Origin: CAZVAR01 sp964625225
GTDB taxonomy: Bacteria > Pseudomonadota > Alphaproteobacteria > JAJUGE01
Length of the DNA stretch: 32,108 nucleotides
Direction of reading: 5' to 3'
NCBI GenBank assembly: GCA_964625225.1
Contig: CAZVAR010000022.1
Span: 1-32,108, forward strand
Part shown: piece after piece, positions 15,925-23,398 of the stretch
Layout: each line of letters begins with the position of its first letter
How positions within the stretch are numbered: the stretch's first letter is position 1
Notes under the pieces: generated by a model
What the model saw: only the letters and a program-made list of their open reading frames with translations
Told to the model about the DNA's origin: nothing
Database searches by the model: none
Program-made: the position numbers and the translations under genes

Positions 15925-16551
15925 CTATCCGGTGCGCTCGAGCAGGAACCAAGTCAGGTCGTCCGCCGGGAAAGCCGGATCCCGACGATAGACGAAACCG
16001 TAATCCTGCAGCCGCAGATCCGGGAACCGGTCCAGCATCTCCCCCGCGAAGTCCCGTTTGAACAACCGGCCTGCGTGCCCGCGATAGGGGACTTCGACCG
16101 GAGTCGGATTGTAATATTCGATCAGGCAGAGATGCCGGCCGGTGCAGGCGTGTAGAACATCGTAGGCACGCGGCAGCCGCTCCGACGCAAGGTGGATCAG
16201 CAGCCCGCTGGTGAGGACCAGATCGTAGCGTCGCCCCGGCTCGAAGTCGAAGATCGATCCGAGTACGGCATTCACGCCCTCGATGCGCCGAAGCTCTTCC
16301 CAGGCCGAACGATTGATCTCGACGCCGGTGAGCCCGACCGACGGCATCAGAATCCGCAGCGCACGCAGATTGAGGCCGATATTGGCGCCGAACTCCACCG
16401 CCGATTGGATCCGGCCGGTCCGCATCATGATACGGGTCAGCAGCGCCGTCTTCGCGGCGAGCAATCCCGGCCCCCGGTTACGCCCGGCATAGGCGTCGCC
16501 GAACGGACCCGCCCAGAACGCCTCCTGCTCGGTCCCGTGATCAGCGGACAA
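15925..16551 (-). CDS. Pseudaminic acid biosynthesis-associated methylase
   Basis: This 208-residue SAM-dependent methyltransferase belongs to the small family found beside pseudaminic acid genes. The N-terminus shows TEQEAFWAGPFGDAYAGRNRG, the family signature (T-x-Q-E-x-F-W-x-G-x-F-G-D-x-Y-x-x-R-N). Motif I reads EFGANIGLNL (53-62). Then come VEINRSAWEELR, with the ribose-binding Glu, and LVLTSGLLIHLASERLPRAYDVL. Both features separate it from ordinary Methyltransf_11 proteins. The ATG at 16551 lies inside the last codons of pseF, an 11-bp overlap, so the two are one transcript and the substrate is probably a nonulosonate or its CMP form. What is methylated in this family has not been settled to my knowledge. 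It is convergent with the DUF2272 gene, 15 bp apart. Confidence 0.88.
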   Translation of the reverse strand: MSADHGTEQEAFWAGPFGDAYAGRNRGPGLLAAKTALLTRIMMRTGRIQSAVEFGANIGLNLRALRILMPSVGLTGVEINRSAWEELRRIEGVNAVLGSIFDFEPGRRYDLVLTSGLLIHLASERLPRAYDVLHACTGRHLCLIEYYNPTPVEVPYRGHAGRLFKRDFAGEMLDRFPDLRLQDYGFVYRRDPAFPADDLTWFLLERTG

Positions 16552-17239
16552 CGGCGGGCTCTCGATGCAGCGCGTTATAGACTAGCTCCGCCACCCGCCA
16601 GTCCTCGGGCGTGTCGATGTCGTGTACGCGATGGCGCGGCAGAACGAGCGGCAGCGAGTCCGCGCCGTACAAGGCCCGCTCGGCTCGGAACCGGGATGCC
16701 CGTAACCAGTAGAACTGGCCTGCGTCGCGGTAGGCGCTGGCGAAGTCGTTGCTGCGGCGGTCCCGATTCTCCGGCCAGAACATCCGCAGCCTCCCCTCCG
16801 CATCGATCCCGAGCGCGCGGAAGATGCACGACGGGAAGCTCGTCACCGGGACGACCGAAAGTACGTCGTGCGCCACGATCAGATCGAACCCGCGCCGCAG
16901 GTCGTCTGCCTCTAGGAACGGCGCGGTCGGATAGATGCAACAGATATAGGCGACACCTGTGGTGCCTAAGGCATCAAGGGCGTGATCTACGACGGCCGCT
17001 GTGGTGGCGAAGTCGTCTGCGAGCTCGGCCGGCCGGAGAAACGGAGTCTCCGCACCGGCCTCCCGCGCCAGCGCGGCGATCTCGACGCAGTCGGTGCTGA
17101 CGACGATCCGGTCGAACAATCCGGAGGTCCGTGCGGCATCGATGCTGTAGCCGATGATGGGCCGGCCGGCGAACGGCTTGACGTTCTTTCGTGGAATCCG
17201 CTTGCTGCCGCCCCTGGCAGGGATGATGGCGAGGTTCAT
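16541..17239 (-). CDS. pseF: CMP-pseudaminic acid synthetase (cytidylyltransferase)
   Basis: PseF activates pseudaminic acid with CTP to give CMP-pseudaminate, the donor for glycosyltransferases. The protein starts MNLAIIPARGGSKRIPRKN (1-19), the universal CMP-sugar synthetase nucleotide-binding loop. It continues VVSTDCVEIAALAREAGAE and ICCIYPTAPFLEADDLRRG, where the C-I-Y-P-T-A-P-F form marks the PseF branch as against NeuA (Q-P-T-S-P-L). RHRVHDIDTPEDW close to the C-terminus carries the metal-binding Asp pair. I use ATG 17239 (232 residues, normal for PseF); a frame extending to 17311 adds a non-conserved tail. It is divergent from the flippase gene, 126 bp apart, and overlaps the methylase gene. 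Confidence 0.9.
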   Translation of the reverse strand: MNLAIIPARGGSKRIPRKNVKPFAGRPIIGYSIDAARTSGLFDRIVVSTDCVEIAALAREAGAETPFLRPAELADDFATTAAVVDHALDALGTTGVAYICCIYPTAPFLEADDLRRGFDLIVAHDVLSVVPVTSFPSCIFRALGIDAEGRLRMFWPENRDRRSNDFASAYRDAGQFYWLRASRFRAERALYGADSLPLVLPRHRVHDIDTPEDWRVAELVYNALHREPAVVR

Positions 17240-17365
17240 GTCCAAAATCGGAACCCTGGGTGCTCCGCTGGCTGCTGCCGGCTGCGCCGCACAGCCGCGC
17301 GCGGCGAGCATAGGGCAGGACGATGCCGTTGTCTCGTCGGGCCGGTACGGTCCGGTTGGCCGCCG

Positions 17366-18613
17366 ATGAGCGCGTTGACCCGGATCCCGGGGACGTTCGC
17401 CGGCTTCATGGTATTGCGCTATGCGGCCGCGGGACTTGCGGCACTGAAATCACTCTTCCTTGCCAAGATTCTCGGAGTCGAAGCATTTGGGACCGTCGCA
17501 CTGGTCCTTCAGCTCGCGGCGCTCCTGGAGATTGTCGGCGTCGGCGGTGCCACCGGCTTCGTTCTGCGCCGGTTCGAGGTGCCCGGAGAGCCGGCCCTGG
17601 ACCGGTTTCCTGCGGTCTGCACATTGTGGATGGGTCTTGCCGGAGGAGGGCTCCTGGTCGTCGGGCTCTTCTGGAAGGTCCTGTTCTGGGCAGCGCTGCT
17701 GCTCCTGATCAATCTTCCGTATTTTGCGCTGGAGCCACCGCTGCGGGTTCGGGAACGATTGTCCGCAACCGTCCTGCCGCTCGCCGCCCAGCACGCGTCG
17801 GTCATGCTGCTGGTGGCGCTGTTGTTCGCGCTTCACCCTGAGCCGTCGCTGGAAACCGTGCTCATCGCGGTCGCGTCCGGCCATGTGGTCGGTCAGGCGT
17901 TGCTGTTGGCCCTCGCCCGGCGCGAGGGGCTCGGTCTGCATCTTGCGGAATGGTCTCGGGGTGGCCTCCGGATCTATGCCGGTTTCGTTCGTCGCGGTTT
18001 TCCCATGTATCTCGGCGGGATGCTCTATCTCCTGCTCGGCTTCGTTGATCGCCTCGTGATTGCGGGCTTTCATGACGATGCCGCGCTTGGCGTCTACTCC
18101 CTCGCGCTTCAGCTCTTGCTGATCTCCACATTGGGACTTCAGGCGTGGTCGTACGTGGCGACGGCCCGCATCGGTGCCGCACTGTCCGACCGTGAGCGGC
18201 TGATCGGCACAGCACGCGACCTGCTGCGCACCGCGAGGTTGATCGCAGGTGTCTCGGCGCTCCTGGTCACCGCAACGGCGTGGCTGTTCGAGCGCACCTT
18301 CTATGCGGGCTATTCCGGCCTATTCGCGACGACCTGCACCGTCGGCGCAGGGCTGATTGCCTATAATGCGACGGCCGTGGTCGCACCCGTCCTCTATTTC
18401 GCCGAGGCGCAGCGGGATCTCCATCGCCTGCTCGGGGTAGCGCTTGCAGCGAACCTGACGATCGATGCCGTGCTGACCGCCAGCTCTCAGTCATGGCAGG
18501 TCATGATCGCCTGCACCAGCGCACTGTTCGTTCTGCTCGCGCTCGCACAGGCGGCGATGGTGCATCGGGCGTTGCGTGTGCGGTCGGGGGACCTCGCGGC
18601 GCGCATCCGCTGA
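17366..18613 (+). CDS. Polysaccharide flippase (Wzx-like, MOP superfamily)
   Basis: This 415-residue polytopic membrane protein probably flips undecaprenyl-linked repeat units to the periplasmic face. The ATG at 17366 gives MSALTRIPGTFAGFMVLRYAAAGLAALKSLFLAKILG. That is the usual Wzx/RfbX opening, with an amphipathic start, first helix and the A-K-x-L-G-x-x-x-F-G pattern (AKILGVEAFGTVALVLQ). I count about 11-12 hydrophobic spans separated by short basic loops. Wzx proteins are recognised by topology more than by motifs, so export of this particular glycan is inferred from location: Wzz follows after 39 bp and the polymerase 7 bp later. The Shine-Dalgarno sequence is weak and the gene has its own divergent upstream region facing pseF. 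Confidence 0.85.
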   Translation: MSALTRIPGTFAGFMVLRYAAAGLAALKSLFLAKILGVEAFGTVALVLQLAALLEIVGVGGATGFVLRRFEVPGEPALDRFPAVCTLWMGLAGGGLLVVGLFWKVLFWAALLLLINLPYFALEPPLRVRERLSATVLPLAAQHASVMLLVALLFALHPEPSLETVLIAVASGHVVGQALLLALARREGLGLHLAEWSRGGLRIYAGFVRRGFPMYLGGMLYLLLGFVDRLVIAGFHDDAALGVYSLALQLLLISTLGLQAWSYVATARIGAALSDRERLIGTARDLLRTARLIAGVSALLVTATAWLFERTFYAGYSGLFATTCTVGAGLIAYNATAVVAPVLYFAEAQRDLHRLLGVALAANLTIDAVLTASSQSWQVMIACTSALFVLLALAQAAMVHRALRVRSGDLAARIR

Positions 18614-18652
18614 CCGGTGCCATGGTAGCGGCCCGGCCGGAGAGACGGCAGA

Positions 18653-19609
18653 ATGCCGGTGCGGCAGGGGCAGGGGGCGATGCTGGACAGGGAAATCTAT
18701 AAGATAACGGAGACAGCCGAGGCGCCGCCCCGGGAGGCAGTAGCCCGCGAGGCTTGGACATTCAAGGACCTGGCGGCGGAGCTTCATGCCGGCCGTTGGC
18801 TTCTGCTGGGACTCGTCCTCGTCGGCCTTGCGGTCGGTCTTGTGGCCGTCGCCCTCACGCAGCCGCAATACACCGCGAGGCTCCGGATTGCTCCCGTCGA
18901 GGCGGTACCCGACGACGGCCGCCTCCGGCGCCTCGCTGCTCTGCTTCCGGGTGCAATCGACGGCTCGACGAGCAGCATGCCCGAATTCCTGACACTGGTA
19001 CGTTCGGAGCGGTTGGCCCGGGAACTCGATTCCCGGTACGGGCTACGGGAGCGCATCTTCCCCTTCGACCCGGCACGAAACCGGTTTCTGGAGCCAGATA
19101 GGCTGATCGATACTCTGCGCTATGCGATACGAGAAGCACTCGGTCTGCCCGGCTGGTCACCACCGACCGCCGCCAATCTCGCCGACTACCTCCAGGACCG
19201 AGTGGTGGTCGAACCTGCCGCGGAACACGGGGTCTACGAGCTGCGGTTCAGCCACCCCGATCCCGGCTTTGCGGCCGACCTTCTCCTGTGGCTGTATCAA
19301 GGTGCGGATACATTGGTGCGCGAAGGGCAACGGCTGCGGACGGACCGCTATGTCGAGTTCCTGACCGACCGACTCCAGGCGGAGCAGAACGTCGAGATAC
19401 GCACGGCACTCCGATCTCTTCTGCTGCAGCAGATGCAGAACCGGATGCTGACCCATGTCGACGTGCCTTTCGCTGCCAAGCTTCTGGATGGTCCGCATGT
19501 CGACGCCGATCCGACCACACCGCGGCTCGGCCGGACGGTTCTGATTGCCATGCTGACCGGCTTTGCACTCGGCGTCGTGGTCGTGTTCGTCCGGGCGGCG
19601 CTGCGCTGA
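18653..19609 (+). CDS. Wzz-like polysaccharide chain-length regulator
   Basis: This 318-residue inner-membrane protein has the polysaccharide co-polymerase layout: a cytoplasmic N-terminal tail of about 46 residues, a first transmembrane helix (about 48-68, WLLLGLVLVGLAVGLVAVAL), a large periplasmic domain starting QPQYTARLRIAPVE, and a C-terminal helix (about 297-315). The second helix is preceded by the Pro-containing stretch DADPTTPRLGRTV. There is no fused tyrosine kinase domain, so it is of the Wzz (class 1) kind. The start could be ATG 18653 (GGAGAG about 8 nt upstream) or ATG 18680 behind GGGGGCG; the difference is nine non-conserved residues. It lies between flippase and polymerase genes, supporting a role in setting glycan chain length. 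Confidence 0.82.
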   Translation: MPVRQGQGAMLDREIYKITETAEAPPREAVAREAWTFKDLAAELHAGRWLLLGLVLVGLAVGLVAVALTQPQYTARLRIAPVEAVPDDGRLRRLAALLPGAIDGSTSSMPEFLTLVRSERLARELDSRYGLRERIFPFDPARNRFLEPDRLIDTLRYAIREALGLPGWSPPTAANLADYLQDRVVVEPAAEHGVYELRFSHPDPGFAADLLLWLYQGADTLVREGQRLRTDRYVEFLTDRLQAEQNVEIRTALRSLLLQQMQNRMLTHVDVPFAAKLLDGPHVDADPTTPRLGRTVLIAMLTGFALGVVVVFVRAALR

Positions 19610-19616
19610 CTGCGCC

Positions 19617-20876
19617 GTGACGTCCGCCGCAAGAGCGCACCGAGGAGACCGGCCTGCGGCTTATCTCGTGCTCGCGGTCCCGTTCTTCCTCTTTGTCTTG
19701 TTCCCCTACCTCCGAATTCTGCCGCTGCCAACCGACACGCAGCCGAACGCGATGCTGTTCGCCGCAGCGATCTGGTTAGCGATGGGGCCGCGAACGTCGC
19801 TTCCGCTGCCGGTCTGGTCACTGCTCGGCCTGTTCTTGTTTTCGCTCGTTCTGGTGGATCCGGTGAGCCTGACCGCTTGGCGCAGCAGCCTCGGCTATGC
19901 CTCGTTGTTCCTGATCGCTGCCGCGACGCTGGTCCTTTCGGAACGCCGTATCCGGCTGTCCGACGCGGCGCTGGATGTGGCGGCCTGGATCTGGTTTGCG
20001 GTCGGTGCTGCCCAGCTTGTCTTGGATCGTACCTTCCTCACCGGGCTCGTGGCCGAGGCCCGGACGAGCCCGACCCGCGGCGTCACGGCTCTCGCGACGG
20101 AGCCCAGCCATTACGGAACGATCGCCCTGCTTCTGCTGGTTCTGCTGCTGCTCCGGCGGCGGGAGACCAGCCTCGTCGGACTGGCTTGCGTGGTGCAAGT
20201 CCTGCTCTTCGCGCAGTCGGCCCAGGTGGCGCTGGTGCTGGTGCTGGCTCTGATCGCCTACGGCGTCCTCGTCCGTCCGATCGTGCTCGCCGGTGCCGTA
20301 CTCGCGGGACTATGGACGCTCGCCGTGTTCGACCCGTTCTCGACGATCGCGGACGATGAGCGCCGAATTGTCCGGCTTGCCGTTCTCTTGGTCGAGGATC
20401 CCTGGCTTCTGGTGCTGGCCGACCCCAGCGGCAGCCAGCGGCTCGCCTCGATCCTGCTCTCGTTCAAGGGGATGCTCGACCACGGACTGCTTCCCGGTGG
20501 CCTGAATAGCTTTGCCGCGTACATGGCTGCGGAGGTCGGCGCATGGCGCTCTCTCCTGCACTATGCGCCGACGAGCGATCGCATCTCCTCCGGCTACGGC
20601 AGTGCTGCCTACGAACTGGGAGTATTCGGGCTTGCAATACCGTTGGTGATCGCGATCGGCATCGTCCGGTTCGGGCGCCGTGGCGGCCTGGGCCGCGGGA
20701 TCGTCGCGCAGGTCGCGGTCCATGCCACCATGGTCACCGCGGTGCCGCTCGCCTTGCCGCTGATCGGTTTCCTGATCGGTACGCTCTATGCAGGCGATTC
20801 GCCGGAAGAGAACAGCGCAAGCGCTTCGGCGAACCGGCGCCGACCGTCGGCGGACGCGAACCGGCCGACCGGGTAG
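19617..20876 (+). CDS. O-antigen polymerase (Wzy)/ligase-like membrane protein
   Basis: This 419-residue multi-span membrane protein is predicted to polymerise repeat units in the periplasm. I start it at GTG 19617, 7 bp after the wzz stop; no ATG lies near in frame. Roughly ten hydrophobic segments are visible. The segment ALATEPSHYGTIALLLLVL carries the E-P-S-H-x-G pattern often seen in O-antigen polymerase-like proteins, and a long loop follows (roughly residues 240-330, with SGSQRLASILLSFKGMLDHG), as in Wzy. The last 30 residues are hydrophilic and Arg/Ser-rich and lie on the strand opposite the end of the next gene, a 91-bp overlap. Polymerase and WaaL-type ligase cannot be separated by sequence alone; its place after flippase and Wzz favours Wzy. 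Confidence 0.78.
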   Translation: MTSAARAHRGDRPAAYLVLAVPFFLFVLFPYLRILPLPTDTQPNAMLFAAAIWLAMGPRTSLPLPVWSLLGLFLFSLVLVDPVSLTAWRSSLGYASLFLIAAATLVLSERRIRLSDAALDVAAWIWFAVGAAQLVLDRTFLTGLVAEARTSPTRGVTALATEPSHYGTIALLLLVLLLLRRRETSLVGLACVVQVLLFAQSAQVALVLVLALIAYGVLVRPIVLAGAVLAGLWTLAVFDPFSTIADDERRIVRLAVLLVEDPWLLVLADPSGSQRLASILLSFKGMLDHGLLPGGLNSFAAYMAAEVGAWRSLLHYAPTSDRISSGYGSAAYELGVFGLAIPLVIAIGIVRFGRRGGLGRGIVAQVAVHATMVTAVPLALPLIGFLIGTLYAGDSPEENSASASANRRRPSADANRPTG

Positions 20877-22399
20877 CGGCGCAGGTCGTGCCAGAAGGTC
20901 TCGTACTGCCAGGGGAAGGGCCGAGGCCAGCGGTTGAAGAAGAGGTCCGCGTAGCACAAGGCCAGCTCGATCTGCCGCTCCGTCAGCCGCATGCGGCAGG
21001 ATCGGGCGAGCGCGGCATTAAGGCGGGCAAAATAGTCCGCACGGTCGGTCGGATCGATGGTGAATCCCTTCCCGTTATAGTGCTGGAAGGGGTTGCCACA
21101 GATCACCGGAATGCCGCGCATCGCCATCTCCAGCCCTGTGGTCGATGCATAGACCAGGCCGAGATCCGCGATTTGCATGATCGCGAAGGTGTTCAGGGGC
21201 GCCTCGGGGCCGAGAAAGCGGACGTTCGGCGCGAGCTGCGGGAATGCCTCCGCCAGCAGCGCGCCCGCGGTCTCGCGGGGGTCGAACATCGGCTCGGCCG
21301 GATGAGCACGGACGACGAGGGTGCAATCGTCCCGCCCGGCCAGATGGCGGACGGTCTCAACCAGCCATTCCCACATCCCCGCGAACAGTCGTCGAGGGCT
21401 GGCATAAAAGATGGCATCGAATGGTACATTGGCGCAGGCAAGGACGAGCGGGCGCCCGTCGGGGATCGCGAGCCGCCGACGCACGCTCGCCGGGTCCGTC
21501 ATGCCGGCACGCTGGAAATTCGGCGTATCCGGATCGCCGCCGGCCTGCCGCCTTTCGACGAGCTGTTCGACGATCCGGCGACGGTCCTGCGGGGAGAGCC
21601 GGTGAGGGGCCTCACGCCGCCAGGCACGGTCGGTTCCGAAGCTGATGGCCGGCTGATCATCGGCGATGAGCGCCCGCCCGGCGATCGCAGGGAACTCGAA
21701 GCTCGTTACCGGCAGGCCGCGGCGACGGGCAAAGCGGTCGAGCGCCCCGAATTCCAGTATCCCGCCGCTCGGCAGAATCATCCGATCGTAGCGCCGGGTC
21801 GTGAGCAGGGCGGCGACGCGGCGCATCGCATCGAGATTCGCGGCTTCACGCCGCGCGATCTCCTCGCGATCGGTCGATCCGTCGCGCAAGTCGAGGCGCT
21901 CGCGACGAAGTGCATAGCTGGCATCGAGTACTGCCTGGGCCGCGGCATCGTCCGTCATCCCCGGCTCGATCGGGGCCGGGAGCACGGTGTCTAGCGCGAT
22001 CAGGCGCAGTCGCGGATGGCTGAATCTCCGGTGCAGGTGCCGCGCTTGCGCCAGCCAATACCGGTAGAGCAGGGGTCCCGGATAATCGGGCAAGTGGGTA
22101 GGGCAGGCCAGCCAGGCGAAATCGACCTCAGCACCGCCTGCGGCCAGGATCACCGACAGTGCCAGTGAGATATCCACCCACCGCGGGTGCGTTGCAAACA
22201 CGAGGAGACGGCGCCCATTCGGCGGGAGCATGTGTGGTTCCGCCTGTCGCAACCAATTCCGTAGGTGGCGCCAGCCAACGTCGTTCCGGGGCACGCGGCC
22301 GGTCCGGTCGCAGAGGGCCAGATAGCCGTGCACGCACAAATCCGAGCGGGCCAGCAGGCGCTCTGCGGAAGTCAGCAGGAACCGGGTTACCGGGCTCAC
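20786..22399 (-). CDS. Capsule polysaccharide biosynthesis-type glycosyltransferase (GT-B like)
   Basis: This 537-residue soluble protein has no signal peptide or membrane span. It starts at GTG 22399, 3 nt after the preceding methyltransferase stop, behind GGCGGA. The N-terminal half contains RRLLVFATHPRWVDISLALSVIL and later RRYDRMILPSGGILEFGAL. The C-terminal half contains LVVRAHPAEPMFDPRE, APLNTFAIMQIADLGLVYASTTGLEMAMRGIPVICGNPFQHYNGKGFT and a final helix region around DLFFNRWPRPFPWQ. The Hp-x-E, S-T-T-G-L-E and G-N-P-x-x-x segments resemble capsule synthesis proteins (Capsule_synth, KpsS/KpsC-like), which transfer Kdo or other acidic sugars. Being the last gene of the pseB-pseC operon, it may transfer the nonulosonate; that is inference. 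The end overlaps the polymerase gene by 91 bp. Confidence 0.7.
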   Translation of the reverse strand: MSPVTRFLLTSAERLLARSDLCVHGYLALCDRTGRVPRNDVGWRHLRNWLRQAEPHMLPPNGRRLLVFATHPRWVDISLALSVILAAGGAEVDFAWLACPTHLPDYPGPLLYRYWLAQARHLHRRFSHPRLRLIALDTVLPAPIEPGMTDDAAAQAVLDASYALRRERLDLRDGSTDREEIARREAANLDAMRRVAALLTTRRYDRMILPSGGILEFGALDRFARRRGLPVTSFEFPAIAGRALIADDQPAISFGTDRAWRREAPHRLSPQDRRRIVEQLVERRQAGGDPDTPNFQRAGMTDPASVRRRLAIPDGRPLVLACANVPFDAIFYASPRRLFAGMWEWLVETVRHLAGRDDCTLVVRAHPAEPMFDPRETAGALLAEAFPQLAPNVRFLGPEAPLNTFAIMQIADLGLVYASTTGLEMAMRGIPVICGNPFQHYNGKGFTIDPTDRADYFARLNAALARSCRMRLTERQIELALCYADLFFNRWPRPFPWQYETFWHDLRRYPVGRFASADGRRRFAEALALFSSGESPA

Positions 22400-22402
22400 G
22401 CG

Positions 22403-23398
22403 TCAGATCCGCCGTGCGATCGCCTGCATGTGGGAGGACAGTAATGCGTCCTGGAGAAAGCGCTGGAACGCCGCATCGGCGGCCGGATCCTCCGCCGCGA
22501 TCAGATGCGCAAGAAACGGGCCGATATCGGCTGCGCGCGCCGATCCGGATCGGATCGCGTTGCGCACGAGATCGAGGTCGAGCTGCCCCGGCGTGGTGAT
22601 CTGGAGGTCGGTAAAGCCGGTCCGCTCAAGCAGCAGGCGCAGGGAACCGGGATTGAAGTAGTTGAGGTGCTCGTAATCGACCGCACTGGAGGCGCGCCCC
22701 AATGTCAGCGTATCGAACCCCAGGATATTGGGACAGGTCAGCAGCACGTGCCCGCCGGGCCGCAGCAGGCGCCGGCAAGCCGCTAGGAACGTTTCCGGCG
22801 AAAACAGATGCTCAATGACCTCGAACGAGACCAGCACATCGAACCGTTCGTCCGTTGTGACCTCTTCGATGGGCGCCTCGATAACCGCCAGTCCCTTACT
22901 TCGGCAGACCGAGGCGAGCGCCGGGGTCGGTTCGATGGCGAGGATCCGGCAAAATAGACCGAGCTTGGCCACCTCCTCGCAGAACAGCCCGAACCCGGCT
23001 CCCACTTCGACCAGGCCCGCATCGGGGCCGAGCGCCAGGGCGCGTGCCATTTCCGCAATGGCCTGTGCTCGCGGGCGGAAAAGCCGCTCGCGTCTGGCAG
23101 CTTCGCTCGCCGGAAAAACGGTTTCCGCAAAATACCGGTAGTTGGCGGAGTTCCGGTAGAAATCGTGCAGAACCTCCGGGGGTGGCCTCGGCGAGACGTA
23201 CTGCGTCGAGCAGCCATCGCAACGGTGATGCTGCATTCCGTATTTCTCGTAACAGAATGTTCGCGCCGGGCTGCCGCAAGCGGGGCAGGGGACCTCTACG
23301 AAGGTCGCGCGCCGGCTGAGCAGGGTTGCGGCATCCTGCAGCGCTGCCGCCTGCTGCCCGGCCATGAGGTCGGTCGGCCGAATTTCGCTCGCCTTCAT
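22403..23398 (-). CDS. SAM-dependent methyltransferase with N-terminal zinc ribbon
   Basis: This 331-residue protein starts at ATG 23398, overlapping the pseC stop (ATGA). An N-terminal zinc-ribbon-like module has C38-x2-C41 and C60-x2-C63 (VPCPACGS and HRCDGCSTQYVSPRP), a layout common in methyltransferases of surface-glycan loci. The catalytic domain follows with motif I VEVGAGFGLF (130-139), an acidic Glu in LAIEPTPAL, FDVLVSFEVIEHLFSPETFL and RRLLRPGGHVLLTCPN, the Methyltransf_23 pattern. The segment DYEHLNYFNPGSLRLLLERTGF is also typical of this group. Its position between pseC and the capsule-type transferase points to a sugar substrate, possibly O- or C-methylation of a nucleotide sugar or chain-end residue. 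This cannot be narrowed further. Confidence 0.85.
   Translation of the reverse strand: MKASEIRPTDLMAGQQAAALQDAATLLSRRATFVEVPCPACGSPARTFCYEKYGMQHHRCDGCSTQYVSPRPPPEVLHDFYRNSANYRYFAETVFPASEAARRERLFRPRAQAIAEMARALALGPDAGLVEVGAGFGLFCEEVAKLGLFCRILAIEPTPALASVCRSKGLAVIEAPIEEVTTDERFDVLVSFEVIEHLFSPETFLAACRRLLRPGGHVLLTCPNILGFDTLTLGRASSAVDYEHLNYFNPGSLRLLLERTGFTDLQITTPGQLDLDLVRNAIRSGSARAADIGPFLAHLIAAEDPAADAAFQRFLQDALLSSHMQAIARRI

Noticed and set aside
17279..17297. CGGCTG/CAGCCG hairpin in the pseF-flippase gap
   Set aside because: Six-bp GC arms with a 7-nt loop are expected by chance in DNA of this composition and nothing else supports a function.
20786..22399. The last pse operon gene as PseG (UDP-sugar hydrolase)
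   Set aside because: At 537 residues it is far longer than PseG, and its motifs (H-P-x-E, S-T-T-G-L-E) match capsule-type transferases instead.
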